Shown here piece by piece: positions 10,276-18,017 of a stretch of DNA of 64,000 nucleotides. The position numbers and the translations under genes were made by a program. Location: the NCBI RefSeq assembly GCF_004792685.1, contig NZ_SRXT01000003.1:248001-312000 (forward strand). The letters run 5' to 3'. This DNA comes from Sphingomonas gei. Its GTDB lineage: Bacteria > Pseudomonadota > Alphaproteobacteria > Sphingomonadales > Sphingomonadaceae. A model generated the notes under the pieces. The model searched no databases and had not been told where the DNA came from. It saw only the letters and a list, made by a program, of their open reading frames with translations. The first letter of the stretch is position 1. Every line of letters starts with the position of its first letter.

Positions 10276-10411
10276 TCCCCTCCCTTTTAGGGCGGGGTCA
10301 GGGTGGGTAAGAAAAAGCCGGGCTCGATGCCCGGCTTTATCTTTATAACGGCTTCTCGTTGGGCGCGCTTCGCGCGCACCCACCCCCAGCCCCTCCCTTT
10401 CAGGGAGGGGA
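10276..10411. repeat. REP-like inverted repeat pair around a terminator
   Basis: Arm one is 10276-10308 and arm two, inverted, is 10378-10411. Both contain TCCCCTCCC, a short hairpin, and then GGGG-T/C-x-GGG-TGGGT. The two arms flank the intrinsic terminator at 10314-10338, between the convergent regulator and transporter genes. The arrangement resembles the paired REP elements common in sphingomonad genomes; copy number cannot be judged from this window. Confidence 0.6.
10314..10338. terminator. Intrinsic terminator, probably bidirectional
   Basis: A perfect 10-bp stem (AAAGCCGGGC paired with GCCCGGCTTT, loop TCGAT) is followed by a T-rich stretch on the plus strand and preceded by an A-run that gives U-residues on the minus strand. 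It lies between the ends of the convergent regulator and transporter genes. Confidence 0.8.
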
Positions 10412-10420
10412 GCAAGAGAG

Positions 10421-11734
10421 CTATTCGACCGCCACCACTGGCTCGTCCGCGAGCGGGTTGGTGACTCTCGATCCCCACAATGCATAGAACAGCACGTAGA
10501 GCTCGCAGATCGCGCAGATGACGAACGACGTCTGGAGACCGTAAACGTCGGCGAACTTGCCCTGGAAATAGACCAGGGCGCCGCCGGCGATCGCCATGAT
10601 CAGCAGCCCCGAACCTTCCTCGGTCAGCGGACCCAGGCCCTTGATGCCCAGCGTGAAGATCGTCGGGAACATGATCGAGTGGAACAGGCCCACCGAGATC
10701 AGCGACCACATCGCGATCGGACCATGCGCGAAGGTGGTGATCATCATCACCACGAAGGCCAGCGCACTGGCCACCGCGAGCACCGTCTCCGGCTTGACCG
10801 AGCGCATCAGGAACGCGCCGACGAAGCGGCCGACCATCATCCCGCCCCAGAGCAGGAAGAGATAGTGACCGGCCTGTTCGTGGGTGAGGTTGCCGATCTC
10901 GGGCTGCGAGACGAAGTTGACGAAGAGGTTGCCGACGCCGATCTCGGCGATCAGGTAGATCGCGATCGCAGGCACGCCGAACACCAGGTTGCGGTGCTGC
11001 CACAGCGAGTGGTTCTTGCGGGCTTCGCGCGAGTGGCGCGCGACGGCATTGCCCATCGCGGGGAGCTTGAAGCGCGCGATGACGACGGCGAGCAGGATCA
11101 GCACCACTGCGACGATCAGATAGGGAAGCTGCACCGTCTGCGCATCGGCGAGACGCTGCTCGAGCGTCAGCGCCGCCGCGCCGCCTTCGGTGGTGCCCGA
11201 GACGCTGCGGCCGAGGATCAGATAAGCGCCGAACAGCGGCGCCAGCGTGGTGCCCATCGAGTTGAACGCCTGGACGAGGTTCAACCGCGAAGACGAACTT
11301 TCAGCCGGCCCGAGCACGGCAACATAGGGATTGGCTGCAACCTGGAGCAAAGCGATGCCCGATGCGATCACGAACATCGCGGCGAGCACGACGTAATAAG
11401 ACAGCAGCATCGACGCCGGAATCATGATCAGTGCGCCCACGGCCATCACGATCAGGCCGGTGACCATCGACTTCTTGTAGCCGATCCGCTCGATGATCTT
11501 GGCCGAAGGGATCGAAGCGACGAAATAGGCGATGAACCACACGCTTTCGATCAACGTGGTCTGCGCATAGCTCAGCACCATCACGCTGCGCAGATGCGGC
11601 AGCAGCGTGCCGTTGATGACGGTGATGAACCCCCACATGAAGAACAAGGTGGCCAGCATCGACAATGCGGCGCCATAGGGTGCGCCCGCGCCCGACGGGG
11701 CACCGGCACGGGGTTGAACGGGAACGGCTGGCAT
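10421..11734 (-). CDS. MFS sugar transporter, FucP-like (FHS family)
   Basis: 437 residues from the ATG at 11734, with AGGAGAA about 11 bases upstream; longer in-frame starts would add an implausible hydrophilic N-terminus. About 12 membrane segments are visible. Family marks include FFMWGFITVINGTLLPHL at the first helix, the loop IERIGYKKSMV after helix 2, and ANPYVAVLG near helix 4, all typical of the fucose/glucose/galactose:H+ symporter group. The gene lies leftward, directly downstream of the GH43 gene (31-bp gap), so the two probably form one transcript. The inferred substrate is L-arabinose or short arabino-oligosaccharides in the inner membrane; fucose or another hexose cannot be excluded. 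Confidence 0.88.
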   Translation of the reverse strand: MPAVPVQPRAGAPSGAGAPYGAALSMLATLFFMWGFITVINGTLLPHLRSVMVLSYAQTTLIESVWFIAYFVASIPSAKIIERIGYKKSMVTGLIVMAVGALIMIPASMLLSYYVVLAAMFVIASGIALLQVAANPYVAVLGPAESSSSRLNLVQAFNSMGTTLAPLFGAYLILGRSVSGTTEGGAAALTLEQRLADAQTVQLPYLIVAVVLILLAVVIARFKLPAMGNAVARHSREARKNHSLWQHRNLVFGVPAIAIYLIAEIGVGNLFVNFVSQPEIGNLTHEQAGHYLFLLWGGMMVGRFVGAFLMRSVKPETVLAVASALAFVVMMITTFAHGPIAMWSLISVGLFHSIMFPTIFTLGIKGLGPLTEEGSGLLIMAIAGGALVYFQGKFADVYGLQTSFVICAICELYVLFYALWGSRVTNPLADEPVVAVE

Positions 11735-11765
11735 GGGCTTGTTCTTCTCCTGGGGAAGGCTTGTT

Positions 11766-12761
11766 CTAATGTGCGACCGGCCAGCCATCGTCCGTCCAGC
11801 CGAGCGGCCGGATGCGGAGGGTCGGCACGCCGCGCGCTTGCGTATCATAAGCGTGGTAGACGATGTAATCCTGCTTGCGCTCGCGCAGGATCGCGATGTG
11901 TCCCGGCCCGACGAAGCGCTCGCGACCGATCTCGGCATGGAGGACGCGCAGGCCGCCGCCGTCCATCATGCTCTTGCCGTTGCGGTCGAGATAGGGGCCC
12001 GCGGGATCCTTCGAACGCCCGACCACGGTGTAATAGGTGCTTGCTGCGCCCCGGCAGCAGAAATCGTACGAGGCGAAGAGATAATAGAAGCCGCCGCGGC
12101 GGACGACGAACGGCGCTTCGATCGCGCTCGGGCTGCGGCGGCTGGCGATGGCATGGACCTCGCCGTCCTCCGCCCGCAGCCCGGTGCCCGGATCGAGCCG
12201 GACGAGCTTGAGGCCCGACCAGAAGCTGCCGAACGCCAGCCATTGCCGCCCCTGCGCATCGTCGAAGACATTGGGGTCGATCGCGTTGAAATTGTCGTAC
12301 TCGCCCGAGCGGATCACGAGACCCTTGTCGGTCCATACCGGATTTGCGAGCGAAGGCGTGGTCACCAGCCCGATCGCCGAATGGTTGCTGCCGAAGGTCG
12401 AGACCGAATAATAGACGCGGTACTCGCCATGCGAGAAGCTGACGTCCGGCGCCCAGATCCCACCCGCGCCGGGCACCGCATCCTTCACCCAGGCGGGCAT
12501 CTCGGCGAAGACCGGCGCGGCGCGCGTCCAATCGGCGAGATCGTTCGAAATGCGGATATGGATCAGGCCCTTGCCGGCGCGCTGCTGGCTGGTCGTGAAC
12601 AAATAGAAGGTGTCGCCCTCGCGAATGATCGCAGGATCGTGGACGGGGGCGATGTCCCCTGCGAGGCGCGCGTCGAGCGATGCCGGCGCAGGCGCAACGG
12701 TCTGCGCTGGCGCCGGCGATGCGGTGGCGAGAAGCGCCGTCAGCAGGAGAGCGAGGGGGAT
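11766..12761 (-). CDS. GH43 secreted arabinan endo-1,5-alpha-L-arabinosidase
   Basis: About 331 residues, with a hydrophobic leader (IPLALLLTALLATASPAPAQ) and a five-bladed-propeller GH43 domain. Catalytic positions are Asp42 (VHDPAII), the modulating Asp162 (AIDPNVF) and the general acid Glu215 (AIEAPFV). SWSGLKL-like and GPGHIAIL motifs match endo-arabinanases more than xylosidases. The start is unusual: a good Shine-Dalgarno, GAGGAGG, sits at 12770-12776, but the codon 8 bases downstream is ATC (12761-12759). No in-frame ATG, GTG or TTG exists between there and a region upstream of the putative promoter. I therefore place the start at that ATC provisionally. The enzyme would cut arabinan outside the cell or in the periplasm and feed the adjacent transporter. 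Confidence 0.82.
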   Translation of the reverse strand: MPLALLLTALLATASPAPAQTVAPAPASLDARLAGDIAPVHDPAIIREGDTFYLFTTSQQRAGKGLIHIRISNDLADWTRAAPVFAEMPAWVKDAVPGAGGIWAPDVSFSHGEYRVYYSVSTFGSNHSAIGLVTTPSLANPVWTDKGLVIRSGEYDNFNAIDPNVFDDAQGRQWLAFGSFWSGLKLVRLDPGTGLRAEDGEVHAIASRRSPSAIEAPFVVRRGGFYYLFASYDFCCRGAASTYYTVVGRSKDPAGPYLDRNGKSMMDGGGLRVLHAEIGRERFVGPGHIAILRERKQDYIVYHAYDTQARGVPTLRIRPLGWTDDGWPVAH

Positions 12762-12883
12762 GCGGATACCCTCCTCGTCAGCCGGACGCGCGTGCCGCGC
12801 GCGGCCGGCAGGGTTTTTCGCGGTCGAGAGCCATTTTTCTATCCTACTCCATGCGCCTCCGACGGGTCGGCCCGCTCTGCGAT

Positions 12884-12893
12884 TAGTCAGACA
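12884..12893. promoter_or_regulatory. FadR-type operator before GH43
   Basis: TAGTCAGACA carries the core GTC-A-GAC, the half-site geometry used by FadR-family GntR repressors. It touches the -10 element of the leftward GH43 promoter and is repeated, inverted, at 13052-13061. Confidence 0.5.
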
Positions 12894-12920
12894 AAATACG
12901 GGTGGCGGTGATTCCTGCAA
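12893..12920 (-). promoter_or_regulatory. Candidate promoter of GH43 and the transporter
   Basis: Read leftward, TTGCAG (12920-12915), a 16-bp spacer, then TATTTT (12898-12893), running straight into the GTCTGAC operator. The position implies a leader of roughly 120 bases before the GH43 start. Confidence 0.45.
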
Positions 12921-13025
12921 GCGCTTTGTCACGAAGCGCGTCTTCGCGGGGCGGGAAGTGCCGGAAAGGGCGGCTTTTCGTCCGACGGGATGCTCGGCGA
13001 GGTACGGAGCCAAGGTCTGCGCGGA

Positions 13026-13053
13026 TTGATCCGCGCGACGTTGCGCATATAAG
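13026..13053 (+). promoter_or_regulatory. Candidate promoter of the FAH-GH51-GH127-GH27 run
   Basis: TTGATC, a 16-bp spacer, then TATAAG, overlapping the inverted GTCTGAC site at 13051-13061. It mirrors the divergent GH43 promoter, so one regulator could repress both directions. Confidence 0.45.
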
Positions 13054-13061
13054 TCTGACTA
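13051..13061. promoter_or_regulatory. FadR-type operator before the FAH gene
   Basis: AAGTCTGACTA is the inverted counterpart of the site at 12884-12893 (nine of ten bases match). It overlaps the -10 region of the rightward promoter, a classic repression position. Confidence 0.5.
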
Positions 13062-13088
13062 TTATTCGAATCGGAGGATCCAGAGGTT

Positions 13089-14075
13089 ATGGCGTTCAGG
13101 CTCGTGCAGTTTCGCGATTCGACCGGCACGCGGGGCGTCGCGGCGTTCCTCGACGGCGCCCCGGTGCGGCTGAACGGCGTCGCCACGACCTACGAACTCG
13201 CGCGCGCCGCGATCCGCGAGGGCGCTTCGCTCGAAGCAGCGGCGCGGGCGCGGGCGGGGGAGGCGATCGACCTCACCGCAGCCGAAGCCGAGGGCCGGCT
13301 GCTCGTGCCGATCGACCATCCCGATGCGGCGCATTGCTACGTCACCGGCACCGGTCTCACCCATCTCGGCTCGGCCGAGGGGCGCGATCAGATGCACAAG
13401 GCCGCGGCGGGCGGCACGCTCACCGATTCGATGCGGATGTTCAACATGGGGCTCGAAGGCGGCAAGCCGACCGACGGCAATCCCGGCGTCCAGCCCGAAT
13501 GGTTCTACAAGGGCGACGGCTCGTCGCTGGTCGGCCCGGGCGAGCCCTTGCCGTCGCCGCATTTCGCGCTCGACGGCAGCGAGGAGCCCGAGATCGCCGG
13601 GATCTACCTTATCGACGATGAAGGCCGTCCGCGCCGGCTGGGCTTCGCGCTCGGCAATGAATTCTCCGACCACATCACCGAGCGCGGCAATTATCTGTGG
13701 CTCGCCCATTCCAAGCTGCGCCACGCCTCGCTCGGCGCCGAATTGCTCGTCGGCGAGCTTCCTGCCGATGTGCGCGGCACCAGCAAGATCGTTCGGAACG
13801 GCGAGACGATCTGGGAAAAGCCGTTCCTCTCGGGCGAGGCGAACATGTCGCACGCCATCGCCAATCTCGAGCATCACCATTTCAAATACGGGCTGTTCCG
13901 CCGCCCCGGCGATCTCCACGTCCATTTCTTCGGCACCGCGACGCTGTCCTTCGCAGACGATGTGCGGACCGAGGAAGGCGATGTCTTCGAAGTGATCGCG
14001 GCACCGTTCACGCTGCCGCTGCGCAATCCCCTGAAGACGGTGCCGGGCGGTGACGCGAGCGTCCTGCCGCTTTGA
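13089..14075 (+). CDS. Fumarylacetoacetate hydrolase-superfamily protein, GguC/AraD1-like
   Basis: 328 residues. The FAH fold is recognised from VTGTGLTHLGSA, EEPEIAGIYLI (the paired glutamates of the metal site), LGFALGNEFSDH and the late HFFGTATLSFAD segment. The size and the THLGSAEGRDQMH motif fit the GguC/AraD1 group that accompanies pentose catabolism rather than true fumarylacetoacetase. Proteins of this superfamily hydrolyse or dehydrate beta-diketo or 2-keto-3-deoxy sugar acids with a divalent metal in the cytoplasm. With arabinosidases on both sides, the inferred role is handling a 2-keto-3-deoxy-arabonate-type intermediate; no arabinose dehydrogenase or arabonate dehydratase is in the window. 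The ATG follows GGAGGATCCAGAGG. Confidence 0.8.
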   Translation: MAFRLVQFRDSTGTRGVAAFLDGAPVRLNGVATTYELARAAIREGASLEAAARARAGEAIDLTAAEAEGRLLVPIDHPDAAHCYVTGTGLTHLGSAEGRDQMHKAAAGGTLTDSMRMFNMGLEGGKPTDGNPGVQPEWFYKGDGSSLVGPGEPLPSPHFALDGSEEPEIAGIYLIDDEGRPRRLGFALGNEFSDHITERGNYLWLAHSKLRHASLGAELLVGELPADVRGTSKIVRNGETIWEKPFLSGEANMSHAIANLEHHHFKYGLFRRPGDLHVHFFGTATLSFADDVRTEEGDVFEVIAAPFTLPLRNPLKTVPGGDASVLPL

Positions 14076-14097
14076 ACTGCCGACCGACCGGGGCCCA

Positions 14098-14107
14098 AGT
14101 TAGACAA
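14098..14107. promoter_or_regulatory. Weaker FadR-type operator before GH51
   Basis: AGTTAGACAA differs from the core GTCAGAC of the two upstream sites by one base and is followed by the same AGACAAAT tail as the GH43 site. It lies in the 71-bp gap between the FAH and GH51 genes, so the hydrolases may have an internal promoter. Confidence 0.4.
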
Positions 14108-14146
14108 ATAGAAAGCGGACCTGCGCCGCTGAACAGGGAGAGTGGC

Positions 14147-15688
14147 ATGAAGCATTGGAAACAGGGGTTGTTGCCCGCCGCGATGGCAATGGTGGCGGGG
14201 CCGGCCTTCGCGCAGGCGCCGGCCGCCGTCACGGTTACCGTCGACACCAATAAGGCCGGGCCGCGGATCGAGCCCGCCATCTATGGCCAGTTCGCCGAGC
14301 ATCTCGGCCGCGGCATCTATGAAGGCGTCTGGGTCGGGCCCGATTCGAAGATCCCGAACACCAATGGCTATCGCAACGACGTGCTGGCGGCGCTCAAGCA
14401 CATCAAGGTGCCGGTGGTACGCTGGCCGGGTGGCTGCTTCGCCGACGAATATGATTGGCGCGACGGCATCGGCCCCAAGGCCAAGCGCCCGGTGCGGATC
14501 AATCGCCACTGGGGCGGCGTGACCGAGGACAACCAGTTCGGCACGCACGAGTTCATGAACTATTCGGAGATGCTCGGCACCGACGCCTATGTCGCGGGCA
14601 ACATGGGCTCGATGAGCCCGCGCGACATGAGCCAGTGGGTCGAGTACATGACTGCCGAGCAGGGCAGCCTTGCCGAGGAGCGCAAAAAGAACGGCCGCGA
14701 AAAGCCGTGGGCGGTCAAATATTTCGGCGTGGGCAACGAGACCTGGGGCTGCGGCGGCAGCATGCGCGCGGAATATTCCGCCGACCTTCACCGCCGCTAC
14801 CAGGAGTTCGTCAACGCGCCCGCCGGCAAGCCGAAGATCGTCAAGGTCGCCAGTGGCGCCAATTCCAGCGACTATAATTTCACCGACGTGATGATGCGCG
14901 AAGCGGGTAACAAGATGAACGCGCTCAGCGTGCATTATTACACGCTGCCGACGGGCAAGTGGGACAAGAAGGGCGCCGCCACGGGCTTCTCCGAAGACGA
15001 ATGGGCCTCCACGCTCGGCCGCGCGACGTTCATGGACGAGCTGATCACCAAGCACGTCGCGATGATGGACAAGCACGATCCCGAGAAGAAGGTCGCATTG
15101 TATGTCGATGAATGGGGCACCTGGTACGATCAGGAAGCGGGCTCGACTCCGGGCTTTCTCTACCAGCAGAGCAGCCTGCGCGATGCCGAAGTCGCGGCGC
15201 TGACGCTCAACATCTTCCACCGGCACACCGATCGGGTGAAGATGGCGAATATCGCCCAGATGGTGAACGTCCTCCAGGCGATGATCCTGACCGACAAGGG
15301 CCGGATGGTGCTGACCCCGACCTATCACGTCTTCGACATGTACGTGCCGTTCCAGGGCGCCACGCCCTATCCCGCGGACGTGAAGGGCCCGACCTACGAG
15401 AAGGCGGGGTTCAAGGTGCCGATGGTCGACGTGTCGGCAGCGCGCGGCGCAGACGGCAAGCTGTATCTGTCGCTGACCAACACCGATCCGAACAAGGCGG
15501 CGCGGGTGACGACCAATCTGAGCGGTACCGCGCGCGGGCGCATCCTGACCGGGCCGGCGATCGATACGCACAACACGTTCGACCGGCCGAACACGATCAT
15601 GCCCGCCGCGTATTCGGCGCGAAGCGCGGGCGGCAAGCTGACCTTCGACTTGCCGGCCAAGTCGATCGTCGTGGTGGCGGTCGACTGA
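14147..15688 (+). CDS. GH51 alpha-L-arabinofuranosidase, exported
   Basis: 513 residues from the ATG at 14147, which follows CAGGGAGAG and starts a signal peptide ending in GPAFAQA. The family GH51 catalytic pair is clear: acid/base Glu198 in GVGNETWG and nucleophile Glu322 in YVDEWGTWYD. The substrate-binding RWPGGCFADEYDWRDG segment is intact and the small C-terminal beta domain is present. It removes non-reducing alpha-L-arabinofuranosyl groups from arabinan or arabinoxylan oligosaccharides. A periplasmic location is inferred from the leader; many GH51 enzymes are cytoplasmic, so this is worth noting. It sits between the FAH gene and GH127, the latter starting 1 bp after its stop. Confidence 0.92.
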   Translation: MKHWKQGLLPAAMAMVAGPAFAQAPAAVTVTVDTNKAGPRIEPAIYGQFAEHLGRGIYEGVWVGPDSKIPNTNGYRNDVLAALKHIKVPVVRWPGGCFADEYDWRDGIGPKAKRPVRINRHWGGVTEDNQFGTHEFMNYSEMLGTDAYVAGNMGSMSPRDMSQWVEYMTAEQGSLAEERKKNGREKPWAVKYFGVGNETWGCGGSMRAEYSADLHRRYQEFVNAPAGKPKIVKVASGANSSDYNFTDVMMREAGNKMNALSVHYYTLPTGKWDKKGAATGFSEDEWASTLGRATFMDELITKHVAMMDKHDPEKKVALYVDEWGTWYDQEAGSTPGFLYQQSSLRDAEVAALTLNIFHRHTDRVKMANIAQMVNVLQAMILTDKGRMVLTPTYHVFDMYVPFQGATPYPADVKGPTYEKAGFKVPMVDVSAARGADGKLYLSLTNTDPNKAARVTTNLSGTARGRILTGPAIDTHNTFDRPNTIMPAAYSARSAGGKLTFDLPAKSIVVVAVD

Positions 15689-15689
15689 G

Positions 15690-18017
15690 GTGCTGACTCG
15701 GCGGCTGTTCCTGGGTTCGGCGAGCGCGCTTGCGCTCGCCGGCCCGGTGCTGGCCCGGACCGTCGTCGAGAGGCCGATCAAGGTCCGACCGTTGCCGCTT
15801 TCGGCGGTGCGGCTCAAGCCCTCGGTGTTCCTCGACGCGGTCGAGACCAACCGCCGCTATCTGCTGTCGCTCTCGCCCGAGCGGCTGCTCCATAATTTCT
15901 ACACCAGCGCTGGGCTGCCAACGAAAGGCGAGACCTACGGCGGTTGGGAAGCGCGCGGGATCGCGGGGCACACGCTCGGACACTATCTGTCCGCGCTGTC
16001 GCTCCTCGCTGCGCAGACCGGCGACGCGGTGGTGCGCGATCGCCTGCGCCACACCGTGTCCGAGATGGCACGCATCCAGGCCGCGCAGGGTGACGGCTAT
16101 GTCGGCGGCACCACCGTCGAGCGCGACGGCACGCAAGTCGACGGCAAGATCGTCTTCGAGGAAATCCGCGAGGGCGACATCCGCACCAGCGGGTTCGACA
16201 TCAATGGCGGCTGGGTGCCACTCTACACCTGGCACAAGGTCCATGCCGGGCTGATCGACGCCGTGCGGCTGGGCGATGCGGAAGAGGCAATGCCGGTGAT
16301 GCTGGCAATGGCGGGCTATCTCGGCACGATCCTCGAAGGCCTCGACGACGCGGCAATGCAGAAACTGCTCGCCGCCGAGCATGGCGGGCTCAACGACAGC
16401 TATGCCGAGACGTATGCGTTGACCGGCAACCCGCGCTGGCGCCGCATCGCCGAACGGATCTATCACGGGAAGGTGCTAGCGCCGCTGGCAGCGGGAAAGG
16501 ATGACCTCCCCGGCCTTCACGCCAATACCCAGATCCCCAAGCTGATCGGTCTGGCCCGGCTCTACGAACTGACCGGCGAGCAGCGCCATGCCGATGCCGC
16601 GCGCTTCTTCCACCAGACCGTCATGCGGCATCACAGCTATGTCATCGGCGGCAATAGCGAGCGCGAGCATTTCGGGCCGCCCGACCAGATCTCGACCCGG
16701 ATCACCGAGCGTACCTGCGAGGCGTGCAACAGCTACAACATGCTCAAGCTGACGCGGCACCTCTATGGCTGGCAAGCGGATGCTTCGCTGTTCGACGCTT
16801 ACGAGCGCATCCACTTCAACCATCTGCTCGCGCACCAGCATCCCGAGACGGGGATGTTCGTCTATTTCATGCCGCTCAGTGCCGGCGCGCGGCGGACCTA
16901 TTCGACTCCCGAGGACAGCTTCTGGTGTTGCGTCGGCTCGGGGATGGAGACCCACGCCAAGCATGGCGAGAGCATCTACTGGCACGATGACGCGACCCTA
17001 TTTGTCAATCTGTTCATCCCGTCCACCGCCGAATGGCAGGAGCGGGGACTCGAGGTCGATCTCGACACCGGCTATCCGTTCAGCGAGCAAGTGACGCTCC
17101 GAGTGACCAAGACGCCACGGGCGGCGACGGCGATCGCGCTGCGCCTCCCCGGCTGGTGCGAGACGCCGTCGCTGGCGCTCAACGGCAAGCCCCAACCGAT
17201 CGACCGCGCCACCGGCTATGCCCGGCTCGATCGCCGCTGGCGCGTTGGCGACACCATCGAACTCACCTTGCCGATGCGCGTCCGCACCGAGGCGACGCCC
17301 GACGATCCGCGGATGCTCGCTTATCTGAGCGGCCCGCTCGTCCTCGCTGCCGATCTCGGCCCCGCGGCCGAGCCGTTCGACGGGCCTGCGCCGGTTCTGA
17401 TCAGTGCGGATCCGGTCGCATCCTTGATCCCGATCGCCGCCGCCGAGCATCGCTTCCACCTCGCCGACGCGCGGCCGGAGGCGCTGTCTTTGGTGCCCTT
17501 CTTCCGCCAATATGACCGTCGCACCGCCGTCTATTTCCCCCGCTTCACCGAGGCGCAGTGGGAAACCGAGCAAGCCGCTTATGGCGCGGCGCAGCGCGCG
17601 AAGGCGGCGCTGGAGGCGCGGACCGTCGATGTCCTCAATCTCGGCGAGATGCAGCCCGAGCGCGACCATGACTATCGCTCGAACCACAGCGACCTGTTCT
17701 CCTGGGGCGGCCGCAGCGCGCGCCAGCTTCCCTGGGGCACGGGCAATTACATGGAATTCAGCCTCGCGGTGCGCCCCGGCCCGATGCTGCTCAGCGCGCT
17801 CTATTGGGGGGAGGAAGTGAACAAGAATTTCGACATATCGGTCGAAGGCACGCGCATCGCCAATGAGCGTCGCGCCGCGCCGCCGGTGAAGCGCTTCGTC
17901 GGTGTCGACTATCCGATTCCCGAGGAATTCACCCGCGGCAAAAGCAGGGTGACGATACGCTTCGAAACCAAGGGCACCGATGCGTTCGTCTACGAAGCAC
18001 GGACGCTGGCGAAGTGA
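15690..18017 (+). CDS. GH127 beta-L-arabinofuranosidase, Tat-type leader
   Basis: 775 residues from a GTG at 15690, one base after the GH51 stop, which indicates translational coupling. The N-terminus (MLTRRLFLGSASALALAGPVLA) has a twin-arginine-like motif and AXA cleavage site. The GH127 zinc-thiolate site is complete: Glu344 and Cys346 in TCEACNSYNMLKLTR, and Cys413-Cys414 in FWCCVGSGMETHAKHGESIYW. By analogy with the Bifidobacterium enzyme HypBA1, Cys413 is the nucleophile. The alpha/alpha-barrel is followed by beta domains, and the length is typical. It would release beta-L-arabinofuranose from arabino-oligosaccharide caps, complementing the alpha-acting GH51 and GH43. Confidence 0.92.
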   Translation: MLTRRLFLGSASALALAGPVLARTVVERPIKVRPLPLSAVRLKPSVFLDAVETNRRYLLSLSPERLLHNFYTSAGLPTKGETYGGWEARGIAGHTLGHYLSALSLLAAQTGDAVVRDRLRHTVSEMARIQAAQGDGYVGGTTVERDGTQVDGKIVFEEIREGDIRTSGFDINGGWVPLYTWHKVHAGLIDAVRLGDAEEAMPVMLAMAGYLGTILEGLDDAAMQKLLAAEHGGLNDSYAETYALTGNPRWRRIAERIYHGKVLAPLAAGKDDLPGLHANTQIPKLIGLARLYELTGEQRHADAARFFHQTVMRHHSYVIGGNSEREHFGPPDQISTRITERTCEACNSYNMLKLTRHLYGWQADASLFDAYERIHFNHLLAHQHPETGMFVYFMPLSAGARRTYSTPEDSFWCCVGSGMETHAKHGESIYWHDDATLFVNLFIPSTAEWQERGLEVDLDTGYPFSEQVTLRVTKTPRAATAIALRLPGWCETPSLALNGKPQPIDRATGYARLDRRWRVGDTIELTLPMRVRTEATPDDPRMLAYLSGPLVLAADLGPAAEPFDGPAPVLISADPVASLIPIAAAEHRFHLADARPEALSLVPFFRQYDRRTAVYFPRFTEAQWETEQAAYGAAQRAKAALEARTVDVLNLGEMQPERDHDYRSNHSDLFSWGGRSARQLPWGTGNYMEFSLAVRPGPMLLSALYWGEEVNKNFDISVEGTRIANERRAAPPVKRFVGVDYPIPEEFTRGKSRVTIRFETKGTDAFVYEARTLAK

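Noticed and set aside
8734..10485. 583-codon open frame on the minus strand
   Set aside because: It runs across the IalB-like gene, the regulator and the terminator at 10314-10338 and has no recognisable domain.
13874..15850. 658-codon open frame on the minus strand
   Set aside because: Antisense to GH51 and the FAH gene; low-complexity composition and no ribosome site.
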